Below are positions 52,279-60,733 of a stretch of DNA of 64,000 bases, in pieces (within the stretch, counting starts at the first letter, position 1; each line of letters starts with the position of its first letter). Source of the DNA: Chitinimonas sp036961565 (lineage in GTDB: Bacteria; Pseudomonadota; Gammaproteobacteria; Burkholderiales; Chitinimonadaceae); contig NZ_JBAMDD010000014.1 of the NCBI RefSeq assembly GCF_036961565.1, positions 47,031-111,030 on the forward strand. Direction: 5' to 3'. The notes beneath the pieces are model-generated. The model made no database searches, was not told where the DNA came from, and worked only from the letters and a program-made list of their open reading frames with translations. Both the position numbers and the translations under genes were made by a program.

Positions 52279-52374
52279 TATCGGTACAGCTGGCGGGAAG
52301 CTGGGTAGGTACAGGCCTGGATATAGGTATTCTGTATCTATTCAGAATGAAACTTCTGCGTCTTACCGATACAG
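52279..52374. promoter_or_regulatory. Candidate operators upstream of the MocR-type gene
   Basis: GGTACAG occurs at 52283-52289 and again at 52308-52314 as direct repeats 25 bases apart, and TATCGGTA at 52279 has its reverse complement TACCGATA at 52364. MocR proteins typically bind direct repeats in the region shared with a divergent target. The divergent small ORF at 52422 begins beyond. Confidence 0.4.
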
Positions 52375-52421
52375 TGCAGCCTCCCTAGACTGATGCCTTG
52401 GATCATGCCAAGGAGCGCAGC

Positions 52422-52589
52422 ATGCAGCAAAGTGGATTGGGCAATGCATTGGGCCGTTTGAGGGAAGACGATACACCACCGACGGTGACGGACGAGACGC
52501 GGCCGTTTGATGCGGATGAGCGCACGCCGGCTGTCTTGGGGGAGCAGCTTGCCTGTAGGCGGGCTGCGTTGGGGGTGGGCGCGCTGTAG
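52422..52589 (+). CDS. Possible small protein, 55 residues
   Basis: Starts MQQSGLGNALGRLRED with AAGGAG six bases before ATG 52422 and ends at 52589. The product is acidic and hydrophilic with a short basic C-terminus (LACRRAALGVGAL). It is divergent from the MocR-type gene and downstream of its candidate operators, which makes it a possible target. No family is recognised; its short length leaves doubt. Confidence 0.45.
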   Translation: MQQSGLGNALGRLREDDTPPTVTDETRPFDADERTPAVLGEQLACRRAALGVGAL

Positions 52590-52614
52590 CCGTACTGGTA
52601 GCCCCTTGTCGCCT

Positions 52615-53271
52615 CTATCTGGCAAGGCAGGAGTCGGCGGGGATAGACGGAGGCTCACCTGCCTGGGTGAACTGGCGGTAGAGCAGGTAGGCGCCGTAGT
52701 AGTAGGTTTCACGCAGCAGAAAGCCTGACTGGCTGGATAAGCTGGTGTAGCGTGTGCTTGGCGTAGGCGAGGGGTAGGCCGGTAGCCCCAGATCGCGCGC
52801 CATGCTGATGGATCGGCGCATATGTAGCGGATCGCTCACCAGCAGTACCCGTTTGAACTGGCGCCGCGCCACCCATTGCTTGACGCCCTGGAGGTTCTCC
52901 AGCGTGACGGTGGAATACTGCTCGCAGGCCATGGCATGCAAGGGTACGCCTTGTGCCAGTGCATACTGGCTGCCAACGATGGATTCGGGTGGTTCGTCCT
53001 GGCTGCCACGGCCGCCGGTGAAGACGATCAGACCGACCTGGCCAGTCCGGTAAAGGTGGATGGCATGGTTGAGCCTTTCGCGAAACACCGGCGAGGGCTG
53101 CTCGCCCCAGGTGGCGGCACCCAGCACGATGGCGGCGTCGGCGGGGTGCGGGTCGCTGACACGCGCATAGCTCGCAATCATGACGCCGAGCGTGATGGGC
53201 CAAGCCAGCAGGAGTAGCAGGGCAAACCACGCAGTGCGGCGTAGTCGGGATGACTGGCGATAAAGGCGCAT
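52615..53271 (-). CDS. YdcF/SanA-like DUF218 membrane protein
   Basis: A 218-residue inner-membrane protein: a short basic N-terminus, one transmembrane helix (about 13-35) and a periplasmic DUF218 domain with ADAAIVLGAATWGEQPSPVF, FTGGRGSQDE, STVTLENLQG and VSDPLHMRRS. SanA/ElyC-type members affect cell envelope integrity. ATG 53271 is three bases after the preceding DNA-glycosylase stop (53274), so it is the last gene of a dinB operon. Confidence 0.85.
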   Translation of the reverse strand: MRLYRQSSRLRRTAWFALLLLLAWPITLGVMIASYARVSDPHPADAAIVLGAATWGEQPSPVFRERLNHAIHLYRTGQVGLIVFTGGRGSQDEPPESIVGSQYALAQGVPLHAMACEQYSTVTLENLQGVKQWVARRQFKRVLLVSDPLHMRRSISMARDLGLPAYPSPTPSTRYTSLSSQSGFLLRETYYYGAYLLYRQFTQAGEPPSIPADSCLAR

Positions 53272-53273
53272 GG

Positions 53274-53798
53274 CTAGGAGGGGATGGGGTGGGGGGCTAG
53301 CTGAGGCAGGTAGCCGACCAGTTGTTGCCACTGTGCCAGCTTGAGGTCATAGGCCATGGTGTAGGCCGGACTGCTGGAAGGCAAGGCCAGGCAGGGTAGC
53401 GATATGCCTTGCTGGGCCAATTGCTTTTGCCCCAACCTGGCAGCAGTACCGCCATTGAAGGCAATCTGGGTCACGGCAGGCAGGCTGGCCAGCAAGTGTG
53501 TCAGGTCGTTCTGGGCGTGTTTGCGTATGGCCGCATCCAGGCTGCCGGCGCGCTCGGCTTCGGCTATCACATCCCATAAGCCCACACCGTGCTGCAGCAA
53601 GGTCGCCAAGCGTTGATCGTACGGCATGGTGGCCAGAGGCGCATCCAGCACAGCACCCATCAGGCGCCAGAATTGATTCTGTGGATGGGCGTAGTAGCGG
53701 CTGGCCTTGAGTGAGGCTTCTCCCGGCAGGCTGCCGAGTATCAGCAGGCGGGTGTGGTGATCGACTACCGGCGGCAGGCAGCGTTTGCGTTCGCTCAT
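53274..53798 (-). CDS. DNA-deoxyinosine glycosylase (UDG superfamily)
   Basis: A 174-residue family-6-type (hypoxanthine-DNA glycosylase) enzyme of the uracil-DNA glycosylase superfamily, predicted to remove hypoxanthine from DNA. The N-terminal motif LGSLPGEASLKASRYYAHPQ and the C-terminal LPSSSPAYT loop are characteristic. Its ATG overlaps the dinB stop (TCAT on the plus strand), implying coupled translation of a lesion-bypass polymerase and a repair glycosylase. Confidence 0.88.
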   Translation of the reverse strand: MSERKRCLPPVVDHHTRLLILGSLPGEASLKASRYYAHPQNQFWRLMGAVLDAPLATMPYDQRLATLLQHGVGLWDVIAEAERAGSLDAAIRKHAQNDLTHLLASLPAVTQIAFNGGTAARLGQKQLAQQGISLPCLALPSSSPAYTMAYDLKLAQWQQLVGYLPQLAPHPIPS

Positions 53799-54868
53799 GG
53801 TGTGCTCTGGAATAATTCCAACTGGCGCAGCAGGGCTTTTTCTTCTTCAAAGCGTACACCGACGCCCAATAAACGTACCGGTCTACGTTGCCGTGCCCAA
53901 CCCTCTGCCAGCAGTGCCTGCCAGACCTCATCGGTTGGGTGGGTGGAAATGCATTCGACCGTGGTGTGACTGAAGTCGTCAAAGCGTATCTTGACGAAAG
54001 CCTTGTAGGGCAAGGGAGCGTCCTTGGCACGGGCCAGTCGCTCGCGGAAATCGGCAATCAGGGCCTGCAGTTCGGTGCGGCAGGCCTCAAGGTCGCGTAA
54101 GTCCTGGACGTAGGTGGTTTCGACCGACAGGGATTTGCGGGGCTGGTCGTTGCTGACGGGACGCTCATCATGGCCGCGGCAGAGTTCATACAGGCGCTGA
54201 CCGAAACGTCCGAAATGGCGGGTGAGTTTTTCCAGTGGCCAGTCGCGCAGATCGGCACAGCTTTGGGCACCCAGTTCATTGAGTTTGGCGGCGGTGACCT
54301 TGCCGACGCCGAACAGCTTGCCTACCGGCAGGGCGGCGACGAAGGCGTCGGCCTCATGCGGGCGGACGACGAACTGGCCGTCCGGCTTGTTCCAGTCACT
54401 GGCGACCTTGGCAATAAACTTGTTGGCGGCAATGCCGGCAGAGGCGGTGATGCCGACCTCAGTACGGATGCGATCGCGGATGGCAAGCGCCATGCGGGTG
54501 GCGCTGTTCTGGAAATGCGGAGCCTGGGTGACATCGAGATAGGCCTCATCCAGCGACAGCGGCTCGATCAGCTCGGTGAAATCGCGGTAGATGGTGTGGA
54601 TCTGGCGTGAGGCTGCGCGGTAGGCATCGAATCTGGGTGGCAACAATATCAAGCCTGGACAACGCTTGATTGCCTGGCTGGTCGCCATGGCGGAGCGCAC
54701 GCCAAAGCGGCGTGCTTCGTAATTGCAGGTGGCAATCACCCCGCGCGTCTCGGCCCTGCCACCAACGGCCACGGGCTTGCCCCGTAGGCTGGGGTCGTCG
54801 CGCGTTTCCACCGATGCGTAGAAGCAGTCGCAATCGATATGGATGATTTTACGCTGGGTGCCTGTCAT
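53795..54868 (-). CDS. dinB: DNA polymerase IV DinB
   Basis: Y-family translesion polymerase. The 357-residue product has the catalytic core KIIHIDCDCFYASVE (Asp12 in the IDCDCF motif), SLDEAYLDVT (Asp107-Glu108) and the little-finger part with SVETTYVQDL. ATG 54868 begins MTGTQRKIIH, matching other DinB starts; the frame runs on upstream without a signal. No LexA box is apparent in the short gap to the upstream gene (54869-54993). Overlaps the glycosylase gene. Confidence 0.95.
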   Translation of the reverse strand: MTGTQRKIIHIDCDCFYASVETRDDPSLRGKPVAVGGRAETRGVIATCNYEARRFGVRSAMATSQAIKRCPGLILLPPRFDAYRAASRQIHTIYRDFTELIEPLSLDEAYLDVTQAPHFQNSATRMALAIRDRIRTEVGITASAGIAANKFIAKVASDWNKPDGQFVVRPHEADAFVAALPVGKLFGVGKVTAAKLNELGAQSCADLRDWPLEKLTRHFGRFGQRLYELCRGHDERPVSNDQPRKSLSVETTYVQDLRDLEACRTELQALIADFRERLARAKDAPLPYKAFVKIRFDDFSHTTVECISTHPTDEVWQALLAEGWARQRRPVRLLGVGVRFEEEKALLRQLELFQSTP

Positions 54869-54993
54869 GGCCGACGTGCCTGTTGCCTGGACGAGTTGGA
54901 GAACGTTCGTATTCTCGCTGAGCCAGCGCTGCCGGCCAAGGGCTGCGGTGCCGGCTGAGGCGCTCATCGATGACTTGACGTCATTGCCGGCCC

Positions 54994-55707
54994 TCAAAAC
55001 CCGTACTTATGCTGCAGGGCCTTGATGGTGGCGTGCTCGGTCTTGATAAAACGATCGAATTCGGCAATCAGTTTGGGGTGGCGGATGCTGGAGAGGTAGT
55101 ACTGGCTGTCCTGAATGGGCATGAGCTTGGGATCGGGTACCAGGGCCTGCTGGATGCCCATATGCTGCAGATGATAGCGCCCGACCTGCAGGGCCATGTT
55201 GGCGCCGTCTACGCGGCCCAGCAGGGTCATGCGCAGCAGGTTGGCCGGGCCCGGGGCCTCTTCCACCTTGATCTGGCCGGCTTCGACCTCGGCCAGGTAT
55301 TTCCACGGTGTAAAGCCACGCACCATGCCCAAGGTCTGCATGGGTAGCCCCAGGCGTGCAGGTTGGACCAGGATCACATCCTGGAAGGTCAGGGTGGGCA
55401 CGGAGTAGTGGATCTGCCGGCCCTGCTTCTGTGCCTTGCCCCAGCGCGGATGATCGGGATACACCAGATCGACCCGATCACGCACATGGTAGGGCGTGAT
55501 GCGTTTGATCGGCAGTGGCAGGTAGGTGAACTGGTGGCCGCTGTGTAGTGCAAACAGGTCCAGCAGCTCGCGGGCGTAGCCACGGTACTGTCCGTTTGCC
55601 GTACTGTAGATGGGGAAGTAGTCGACATCCTCGACAGCGACGGTATAGCTGGCGGCGCTAGCCTGGCAGGCCATCAGGTAGGTTGCGCCAGCTATCCAGG
55701 CACGCAT
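54994..55707 (-). CDS. Periplasmic solute-binding-like protein
   Basis: A 237-residue exported protein: signal peptide MRAWIAGATYLMACQASAA, then a small family-3-like binding domain (YFPIYSTANGQYRGYARELLDLFA, VDLVYPDHPRWG). Four bases follow the MoxR ATPase stop, so it may be co-transcribed, but no transporter is nearby. ATG 55707 fits a signal peptide. Ligand unknown. Confidence 0.72.
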   Translation of the reverse strand: MRAWIAGATYLMACQASAASYTVAVEDVDYFPIYSTANGQYRGYARELLDLFALHSGHQFTYLPLPIKRITPYHVRDRVDLVYPDHPRWGKAQKQGRQIHYSVPTLTFQDVILVQPARLGLPMQTLGMVRGFTPWKYLAEVEAGQIKVEEAPGPANLLRMTLLGRVDGANMALQVGRYHLQHMGIQQALVPDPKLMPIQDSQYYLSSIRHPKLIAEFDRFIKTEHATIKALQHKYGF

Positions 55708-55711
55708 GGTA

Positions 55712-56563
55712 TCAGGCCTGTGTGCGTGCCTTGACCATCTTGACCAGGCGCTCGAACAGGCCGATGTCCTGTTCGTTCTTGAGCAGGGCGCCGGAGAGCG
55801 GTGGCAGCCCATTGCCTGCGCGTAGTGCCGTGGGCGGCACCTGGTCTGCCAATAGCAGCTTGAGCCAGTCTATCAATTCCGAGGTCGAGGGCTTCTTCTT
55901 GAGGCCGGGCATGTCGCGCAAGGCGTAGAACAGTTCCATGGCTTCGCTCAGCAGTTCCTGATGCAGTTGCGGGAAGTGCACGTCCACGATCTGCCGCATG
56001 GTGTCCTTGTCGGGGAAGCGGATGTAGTGGAAGAAACAGCGGCGCAGGAAGGCGTCTGGTAGTTCCTTCTCGTTGTTGCTGGTGATGATGATGATGGGGC
56101 GATGCCGGGCGGTGATGGTCTGGCGGGTTTCATAGACATCGAAAGCCATGCGATCCAGCTCGCGCAGCAGATCGTTGGGGAATTCGATGTCGGCTTTGTC
56201 GATCTCGTCTATCAGTAGCACGGCTTGCTGTCCGCTCTCGAAGGCTTCCCACAGTTTGCCGCGCACAATGTAATGGGCAATATCGTTGACCCGTGGGTCG
56301 CCCAGCTGGCCATCGCGCAGGCGCGATACCGCGTCGTATTCGTAAAGGCCTTGTTGGGCCTTGGTGGTGGACTTGATATGCCAGCTGATCAGCGGGGCTT
56401 TCAGGCTACGGGCGATTTCTTCGGCCAGCAGGGTCTTGCCGGTACCCGGCTCTCCCTTGATCAACAAGGGGCGTTGCAGGGTAATGGCGGCATTGACGGC
56501 CAGCATCAGGTCTGGCGTGGCGATATAGCTGTCGGTACCGGTAAAGCGTGGGGCGGAACTCAT
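55712..56563 (-). CDS. MoxR-family AAA ATPase
   Basis: A 283-residue AAA+ ATPase with Walker A GEPGTGKT (37-44), Walker B LLIDE (116-120), a sensor-1 IIITSNNEKELPDAFLRRC and the C-terminal lid. MoxR ATPases act as chaperones for metal insertion or protein complexes, often with a von Willebrand factor partner; no such partner gene is adjacent. The frame is open 32 codons upstream; ATG 56563 starts the conserved domain. Confidence 0.9.
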   Translation of the reverse strand: MSSAPRFTGTDSYIATPDLMLAVNAAITLQRPLLIKGEPGTGKTLLAEEIARSLKAPLISWHIKSTTKAQQGLYEYDAVSRLRDGQLGDPRVNDIAHYIVRGKLWEAFESGQQAVLLIDEIDKADIEFPNDLLRELDRMAFDVYETRQTITARHRPIIIITSNNEKELPDAFLRRCFFHYIRFPDKDTMRQIVDVHFPQLHQELLSEAMELFYALRDMPGLKKKPSTSELIDWLKLLLADQVPPTALRAGNGLPPLSGALLKNEQDIGLFERLVKMVKARTQA

Positions 56564-56680
56564 GCGTGCATCCTGTGTGGGCACCTGCCACGGGGCAGGT
56601 TCGGTAAGATGCCGCGATTTTACGGGCAGAGCCGGCCTGGCTGCCAACTCTGCCTGCATGGCGCGCTTACAAGGCGCTGC

Positions 56681-57097
56681 TTACTTGGCGTAAGCGGCTT
56701 CGATATCGTCCAGCGACAAGTGCCAGCGATCCAGCATATGGGCATAGATGGCCAGTTCCGGTTCGGAGATCGAGCGGTCGGCCTTGGCCATATCCAGTGC
56801 CAGGGTGGCGACCAGCAGCTGCTTCTTGGGTTCGGTTACGGTGTCGAGCAGATCATCTACCCGTTGGCGGTCTACCAGCTGGATACGGCCCTCGTCGTCG
56901 GCCTCATCGCTGAGGTCGTTGCAGTAGGCGTGCAGCACTTCGATAAAGCGGGTGCGGCTGATATCGAGTGCTTCGTAGATATGCAGGGTTTCCAGGCTAT
57001 CAATCTCGCGCGGGTCGAGATTGCCGTCACTCATCATCAGCATCACCAGCAGGCGAGCCATGGATTCGGGGCTGTTGGCGGGGTATTTCTTCATCAT
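56681..57097 (-). CDS. TerB-like protein
   Basis: A 138-residue, all-helical, acidic protein related to the TerB/DUF533 group (SMARLLVMLMMSDGNLDPREIDSLETL). Such proteins bind metals or regulators; the role is uncertain. GGAG lies eight bases before ATG 57097; a second ATG follows directly (57094). It lies 117 bases upstream of the MoxR gene in the same direction and may be linked to it. Confidence 0.75.
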   Translation of the reverse strand: MMKKYPANSPESMARLLVMLMMSDGNLDPREIDSLETLHIYEALDISRTRFIEVLHAYCNDLSDEADDEGRIQLVDRQRVDDLLDTVTEPKKQLLVATLALDMAKADRSISEPELAIYAHMLDRWHLSLDDIEAAYAK

Positions 57098-57136
57098 CGC
57101 ATGTGCTCCTGCTCGTTCTCGGTTTTGTAACAGCGA

Positions 57137-57577
57137 TCAAACAGCCGGGACGGAATGCCCCAGGGCGTTCAGGAATTCGGCCGGTACGGCGGCCAGCTTT
57201 TTGTTCTGGTAATCGAAAAATACCACGCCTGTCTTGGCATGGAGTACTTCACGGCCATCGGATTGCTGGCGGAAGCGGTAGTAGAGGTCACAGCCATACT
57301 TGCTGAATTCGTCGGCGGTGACTTCGGCGACCAGGGTTTCGCCCCAGAATGCTTGGTTCTTGTAGACCAGTACGGCATCGGTTTGAATCAATCCGTAACC
57401 GGCTATGTCCAACTCGCTGAAGCCCAGCGATCGCAGAAACCGCAGCCTTGCCTCGTGGGCCAGCGTGAGCGCGGAGTCGTTGCCCAGATGACCACCGTAG
57501 TTGATGTGGCCTATGCCTATCTCGATCAGGGTGGAATAGGGGAAATGCTCGGGCAGATCCAGTTTTACGCGGGCCAT
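57137..57577 (-). CDS. Acyl-CoA thioesterase, 4HBT family
   Basis: A 146-residue hotdog-fold thioesterase of the YbgC/4-hydroxybenzoyl-CoA type. IEIGIGHINYGGHLGNDSALTLAHEARLRFL and TDAVLVYKNQAFWGETL are typical; the usual active Asp is represented by GIGHINYG. Substrate not predicted. It is divergent from the universal stress protein gene and followed by the TerB-like gene. Confidence 0.85.
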   Translation of the reverse strand: MARVKLDLPEHFPYSTLIEIGIGHINYGGHLGNDSALTLAHEARLRFLRSLGFSELDIAGYGLIQTDAVLVYKNQAFWGETLVAEVTADEFSKYGCDLYYRFRQQSDGREVLHAKTGVVFFDYQNKKLAAVPAEFLNALGHSVPAV

Positions 57578-57699
57578 CTATCGATCATCTGCTAGGTTCT
57601 TGTGCCGAGTGTAAGCCTCGCTGCGGTCTATCGGCAACCGCAGGGCTATAGTGAGTGGATGGATGTATCTGCGCTGCATCTGAGTGGAGGGGTGACATC

Positions 57700-58152
57700 A
57701 TGTATCAACGCATACTGGTACCGGTGGACGATAGTGAGACGTCAAGACAGGCCTTGGTGGAAACCACCCGCTTTTGCTGCGAACAGCATGGCAAGACCCG
57801 CTTGGTGCATGTGATCGATCTGGCGCAGTTCACCTGGGGAGGGGCTGAGTTCGTGGATGTGGGTGAATTGCAGACCAACCTGCGGGAGAACGGCCGCAAG
57901 GTGCTGGAGAGCGCACATGCCTTGCTGCAGGAAAATGGCGTGGAAACCGAGACGGCGATGATAGAAATCTGGGGTGGTTCGATTGCTACCGCCCTGATCG
58001 GCGACGCGAGGAGCTGGCAGGCTGATATCATCATCATGGGTTCGCATGGCTGGACTGGCCTCGATCATCTGCTGATGGGCAGTGTCGCGGAAGGGGTGAT
58101 CAGGCATGCGCCCGTACCGGTTCTTCTTTTCCCCATCAAGCGCCAGAAATAA
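57700..58152 (+). CDS. Universal stress protein
   Basis: A 150-residue UspA-type protein with MYQRILVPVDDSETSRQAL and the ATP-binding loop IIMGSHGWTGLDHLLMGSVAEGVIRHAPVPVLL (conserved G-x2-G-x9-G(S/T)). GGAGGGG precedes ATG 57700. The radical SAM gene begins one base after its TAA. Confidence 0.93.
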   Translation: MYQRILVPVDDSETSRQALVETTRFCCEQHGKTRLVHVIDLAQFTWGGAEFVDVGELQTNLRENGRKVLESAHALLQENGVETETAMIEIWGGSIATALIGDARSWQADIIIMGSHGWTGLDHLLMGSVAEGVIRHAPVPVLLFPIKRQK

Positions 58153-59025
58153 GTGTCTGAATCTACCCTCAAACCCCTCGTGCCCCTGGCGGTGACTGAT
58201 CATCGTCGCGACATACTGGGCTTCAAGTACATCTACCCAGTGGTTTCCCGCCGTGCGGGTGGCGTCTCGGTAGGCATCAACCTTAATCCCAACAATGCCT
58301 GCAACTGGCGCTGTGTATATTGCCAGGTACCTGAGCTGGTACGCGGCAATGCACCGGTGCTGGATCTGGCGCAGCTGGCTGATGAGCTGGATGCGATGCT
58401 GGAAGAGATCGTACATGGCGATTTCATGCAGCGTAGCGTGCCGCAAGAGGCGCGCAGACTGAATGACCTGGCGCTCTCCGGCAATGGTGAGCCGACCTCC
58501 AGCAAACAGTTCGGTGAGGTGGTGGATCTGCTCGGCGATGCCATGCGGCGTTTTGGTTTGCTGGGGCAGATCAAGCTGGTGCTGATTACCAATGGCAGCC
58601 AGATGTACAAGCCTGCTGTGCAAGCGGCACTGGCCCGCATGGCGGCATTGGGGGGAGAAGTGTGGTTCAAGTTTGACCGGGCACCGGTGGCGGGATATAG
58701 CGAGGTCAACCAGATTGCCTTGAGCGAGGCACAGGTCGTGCGCCATCTGAAGGCGGCCACGGCGCATTGTCCGACCTGGTTGCAGACCTGCATGTTTGCC
58801 ACGGACGGGCTGCCACCCTCAGAGAGTGAGCAGCAGGCGTGGCTTGAGCTTGTGCAGTCAGCATGTGCGGAAGGCGCAAAACCCGAGGGGGTGCTGCTGT
58901 ATGGACTGGCAAGACCCTCTACCCAGCCGGAAGCCCCGCGCTTGAGCCGCCTGCCAGAGGCCTGGATGCAGGCTTTCGCTGACCGCATTGCAGCTTTGGG
59001 GCTGGCGGTGAAACTGAGTCTCTAG
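58153..59025 (+). CDS. Radical SAM protein
   Basis: A 290-residue radical SAM enzyme with a CX3CX2C cluster motif Cys50, Cys54, Cys57 (NACNWRCVYC) and the glycine-rich SGNGEPTSS segment. It begins at GTG 58153, directly after the universal stress protein stop. The domain resembles COG0731-like proteins; the substrate is not predictable. Its C-terminus is followed by a good terminator. No SAM-partner genes nearby suggest a pathway. Confidence 0.85.
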   Translation: MSESTLKPLVPLAVTDHRRDILGFKYIYPVVSRRAGGVSVGINLNPNNACNWRCVYCQVPELVRGNAPVLDLAQLADELDAMLEEIVHGDFMQRSVPQEARRLNDLALSGNGEPTSSKQFGEVVDLLGDAMRRFGLLGQIKLVLITNGSQMYKPAVQAALARMAALGGEVWFKFDRAPVAGYSEVNQIALSEAQVVRHLKAATAHCPTWLQTCMFATDGLPPSESEQQAWLELVQSACAEGAKPEGVLLYGLARPSTQPEAPRLSRLPEAWMQAFADRIAALGLAVKLSL

Positions 59026-59042
59026 CTTGGGGTTGAAAATGC

Positions 59043-59070
59043 AAAACGCGCACCCCAAGGTGCGCGTTTT
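59043..59070. terminator. Bidirectional terminator
   Basis: Perfect 12-bp stem AAAACGCGCACC/GGTGCGCGTTTT with CCAA loop between the convergent radical SAM and XRE genes. Confidence 0.9.
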
Positions 59071-59093
59071 ACTTTTCGGATACTAGGTCAGGC

Positions 59094-59402
59094 TTACTGG
59101 CCTTCGAGCTCACCCTCTGGGCGCGCTTTGACGGCTTTTTGCAGGCTTTTGTACAGATCCGGGTGGTTCTCCTTGAGATACTCGATAATTTCGAAGTCCT
59201 CGCGGCGAACCCGGGTCAAATCTACTTGCTCCACATGTACCAGACGCAACAGCTCCTTGACGGGCTTGGGCATGTTGCGGCCGCTCTCATAGCGGGAGCC
59301 ACCGCTTTGTGTAACGCCGATCTTGGTCCAGAACTCTTGTTGGTTCAGGCCCAGTTTGCGACGCACATCGCGGGGGTTGAACATCTTGTCGAATAATTTC
59401 AT
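59094..59402 (-). CDS. XRE-family DNA-binding protein
   Basis: A 102-residue protein whose N-terminal half is a Cro/CI-type helix-turn-helix (RRKLGLNQQEFWTKIGVTQSGGSRYESGRNMP, about 13-45), with a C-terminal helical region (QVDLTRVRREDFEIIEYLKEN). The long AT-rich upstream region may hold its promoter and operator. No toxin or phage genes adjoin it. ATG 59402 begins MKLFDKMFNPRD. Confidence 0.85.
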   Translation of the reverse strand: MKLFDKMFNPRDVRRKLGLNQQEFWTKIGVTQSGGSRYESGRNMPKPVKELLRLVHVEQVDLTRVRREDFEIIEYLKENHPDLYKSLQKAVKARPEGELEGQ

Positions 59403-60034
59403 GGCGGTCGTCCGCAATCCTGTTATATCGGTCTGTCATGCCGGCCACATTGGCCGATATGTCGAATGCCGGTGCTGGCTGTAAATGCCAGTCTGACGCC
59501 AAACTAGCTGCTTGGTTCATGCCCCCCTGCAGTCGGCATACATCCTGAGTCTAGCGCAATGCAATTTTACTGCGACTCTGCGCTATGCGCGAGGCATGTT
59601 GCAATGCGACGCTGCTTATGCCAGCCATTTTGACATCAAAACCACCTGTTTGTCCTTTACAAACAACAGCATTTGTAAAATTTATCACTGTGATGCTAAT
59701 TTTGTATTGGACGATAAATTTTTCGAAAGGTAGTCTTAAGGCATGATTTCGGCAGCAAATTGCCCTACCCGGGTTTTTGTTACTAATCACACCGCCTGTC
59801 TAGGCAAGTTCCGGGAGGCGAGGATGATGCTTTCCCGCTGCTGCTAGGGCTACGGCACCGAGTCTACGAGGGCAAAATTTTGCGCGACGGTATGATATAT
59901 CTAATATTCCCTTAGTGACTGACTTTATTAGGGTTATCCCCTAGTTTTTGCGGGGTGCAACTACCGGCGTGTTTGTTAGACTCGACGGTTTTGATGGATC
60001 AGCAACGGGCCTGCCGGGCCAGAAGCGACAAGGT
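59403..60034. promoter_or_regulatory. AT-rich intergenic region with overlapping palindromes
   Basis: No gene. Between about 59550 and 59950 the sequence is far richer in A and T than its surroundings. It contains two overlapping perfect inverted repeats, TGTTTGT-N5-ACAAACA (59647-59665) and TTTACAAA-N8-TTTGTAAA (59656-59679), which look like regulator operators, and an AT-rich box TATGATATAT near 59890 before the GntR gene. Confidence 0.55.
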
Positions 60035-60670
60035 ATGAGCACACTGGTTGACAAGATAGTTCAGGAAATCCGCGATGATATCTTTCGGGGTGGCCTGGCT
60101 CCGGGCGAGCCCTTGAAGCAGGTGGAGCTGGCCAATCGCTACGGTGTCAGCCCCATTCCCCTGCGAGAGGCCTTGCAGCGCTTGCAGGTGGAAGGCTTGG
60201 TCGAGTATTTCGCTTACCGTGGTGCCATTGTGGCGCGGATGCGCAAGGGCGAGGCTGCTGACATTGCGGATATCCGCAACGCACTGGAGGCGCTGGCTTT
60301 CCAGATTGCCATGCCGACGATGGACGAGGCGCTGATTTCCAGCCTGGAAGCCATTACCAATGAACTGGAATCGCCGCGTGGTCTGGATGCCAGTTTCTTC
60401 ATGGAACGTCTGCATCACTACTATGCGGTGTTGCTGTCCAAGTCCAACAGACCGCTGTTGCTGGACATGATACAGACCAACCTCAAGCGCGCTACCCGCT
60501 ATTATGCGGAGGTCGTGCGCATTACTAATGGTCAACGCCCGGCAGATGCACCATCGCGCCATACCTATATCGCTGCGTTGAGGGCTGGGGATGTGGGCTT
60601 GCTGGAGCAGCACATGCAGCGCCTGCATGCGGCCTATGTCAGTTTTATCGAGGCGAACTTCGAAGACTGA
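60035..60670 (+). CDS. GntR-family regulator, FCD type
   Basis: A 211-residue FadR-like regulator: winged helix at about 5-70 (LKQVELANRYGVSPIPLREAL) and an FCD ligand domain with a metal/ligand histidine pattern (MERLHHYYAVLL). ATG 60035 begins MSTLVDKIVQE; the frame is open 29 codons upstream. It is convergent with the patatin gene and followed by a terminator. Target genes are not apparent. Confidence 0.88.
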   Translation: MSTLVDKIVQEIRDDIFRGGLAPGEPLKQVELANRYGVSPIPLREALQRLQVEGLVEYFAYRGAIVARMRKGEAADIADIRNALEALAFQIAMPTMDEALISSLEAITNELESPRGLDASFFMERLHHYYAVLLSKSNRPLLLDMIQTNLKRATRYYAEVVRITNGQRPADAPSRHTYIAALRAGDVGLLEQHMQRLHAAYVSFIEANFED

Positions 60671-60685
60671 ATGGTTGCTGCATAG

Positions 60686-60718
60686 AACAACAAAGCCGGC
60701 ATAGCCGGCTTTGTTGTT
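60686..60718. terminator. Bidirectional terminator
   Basis: Perfect 15-bp stem from AACAACAAAGCCGGC to GCCGGCTTTGTTGTT with ATA loop between the convergent GntR and patatin genes. Confidence 0.9.
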
Positions 60719-60733
60719 TCGTGGACTTGGTGA

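Noticed and set aside
59551..59790. 79-residue minus-strand frame in the AT-rich island
   Set aside because: AT-rich DNA with no ribosome-binding site; the overlapping palindromes argue for regulatory rather than coding DNA.
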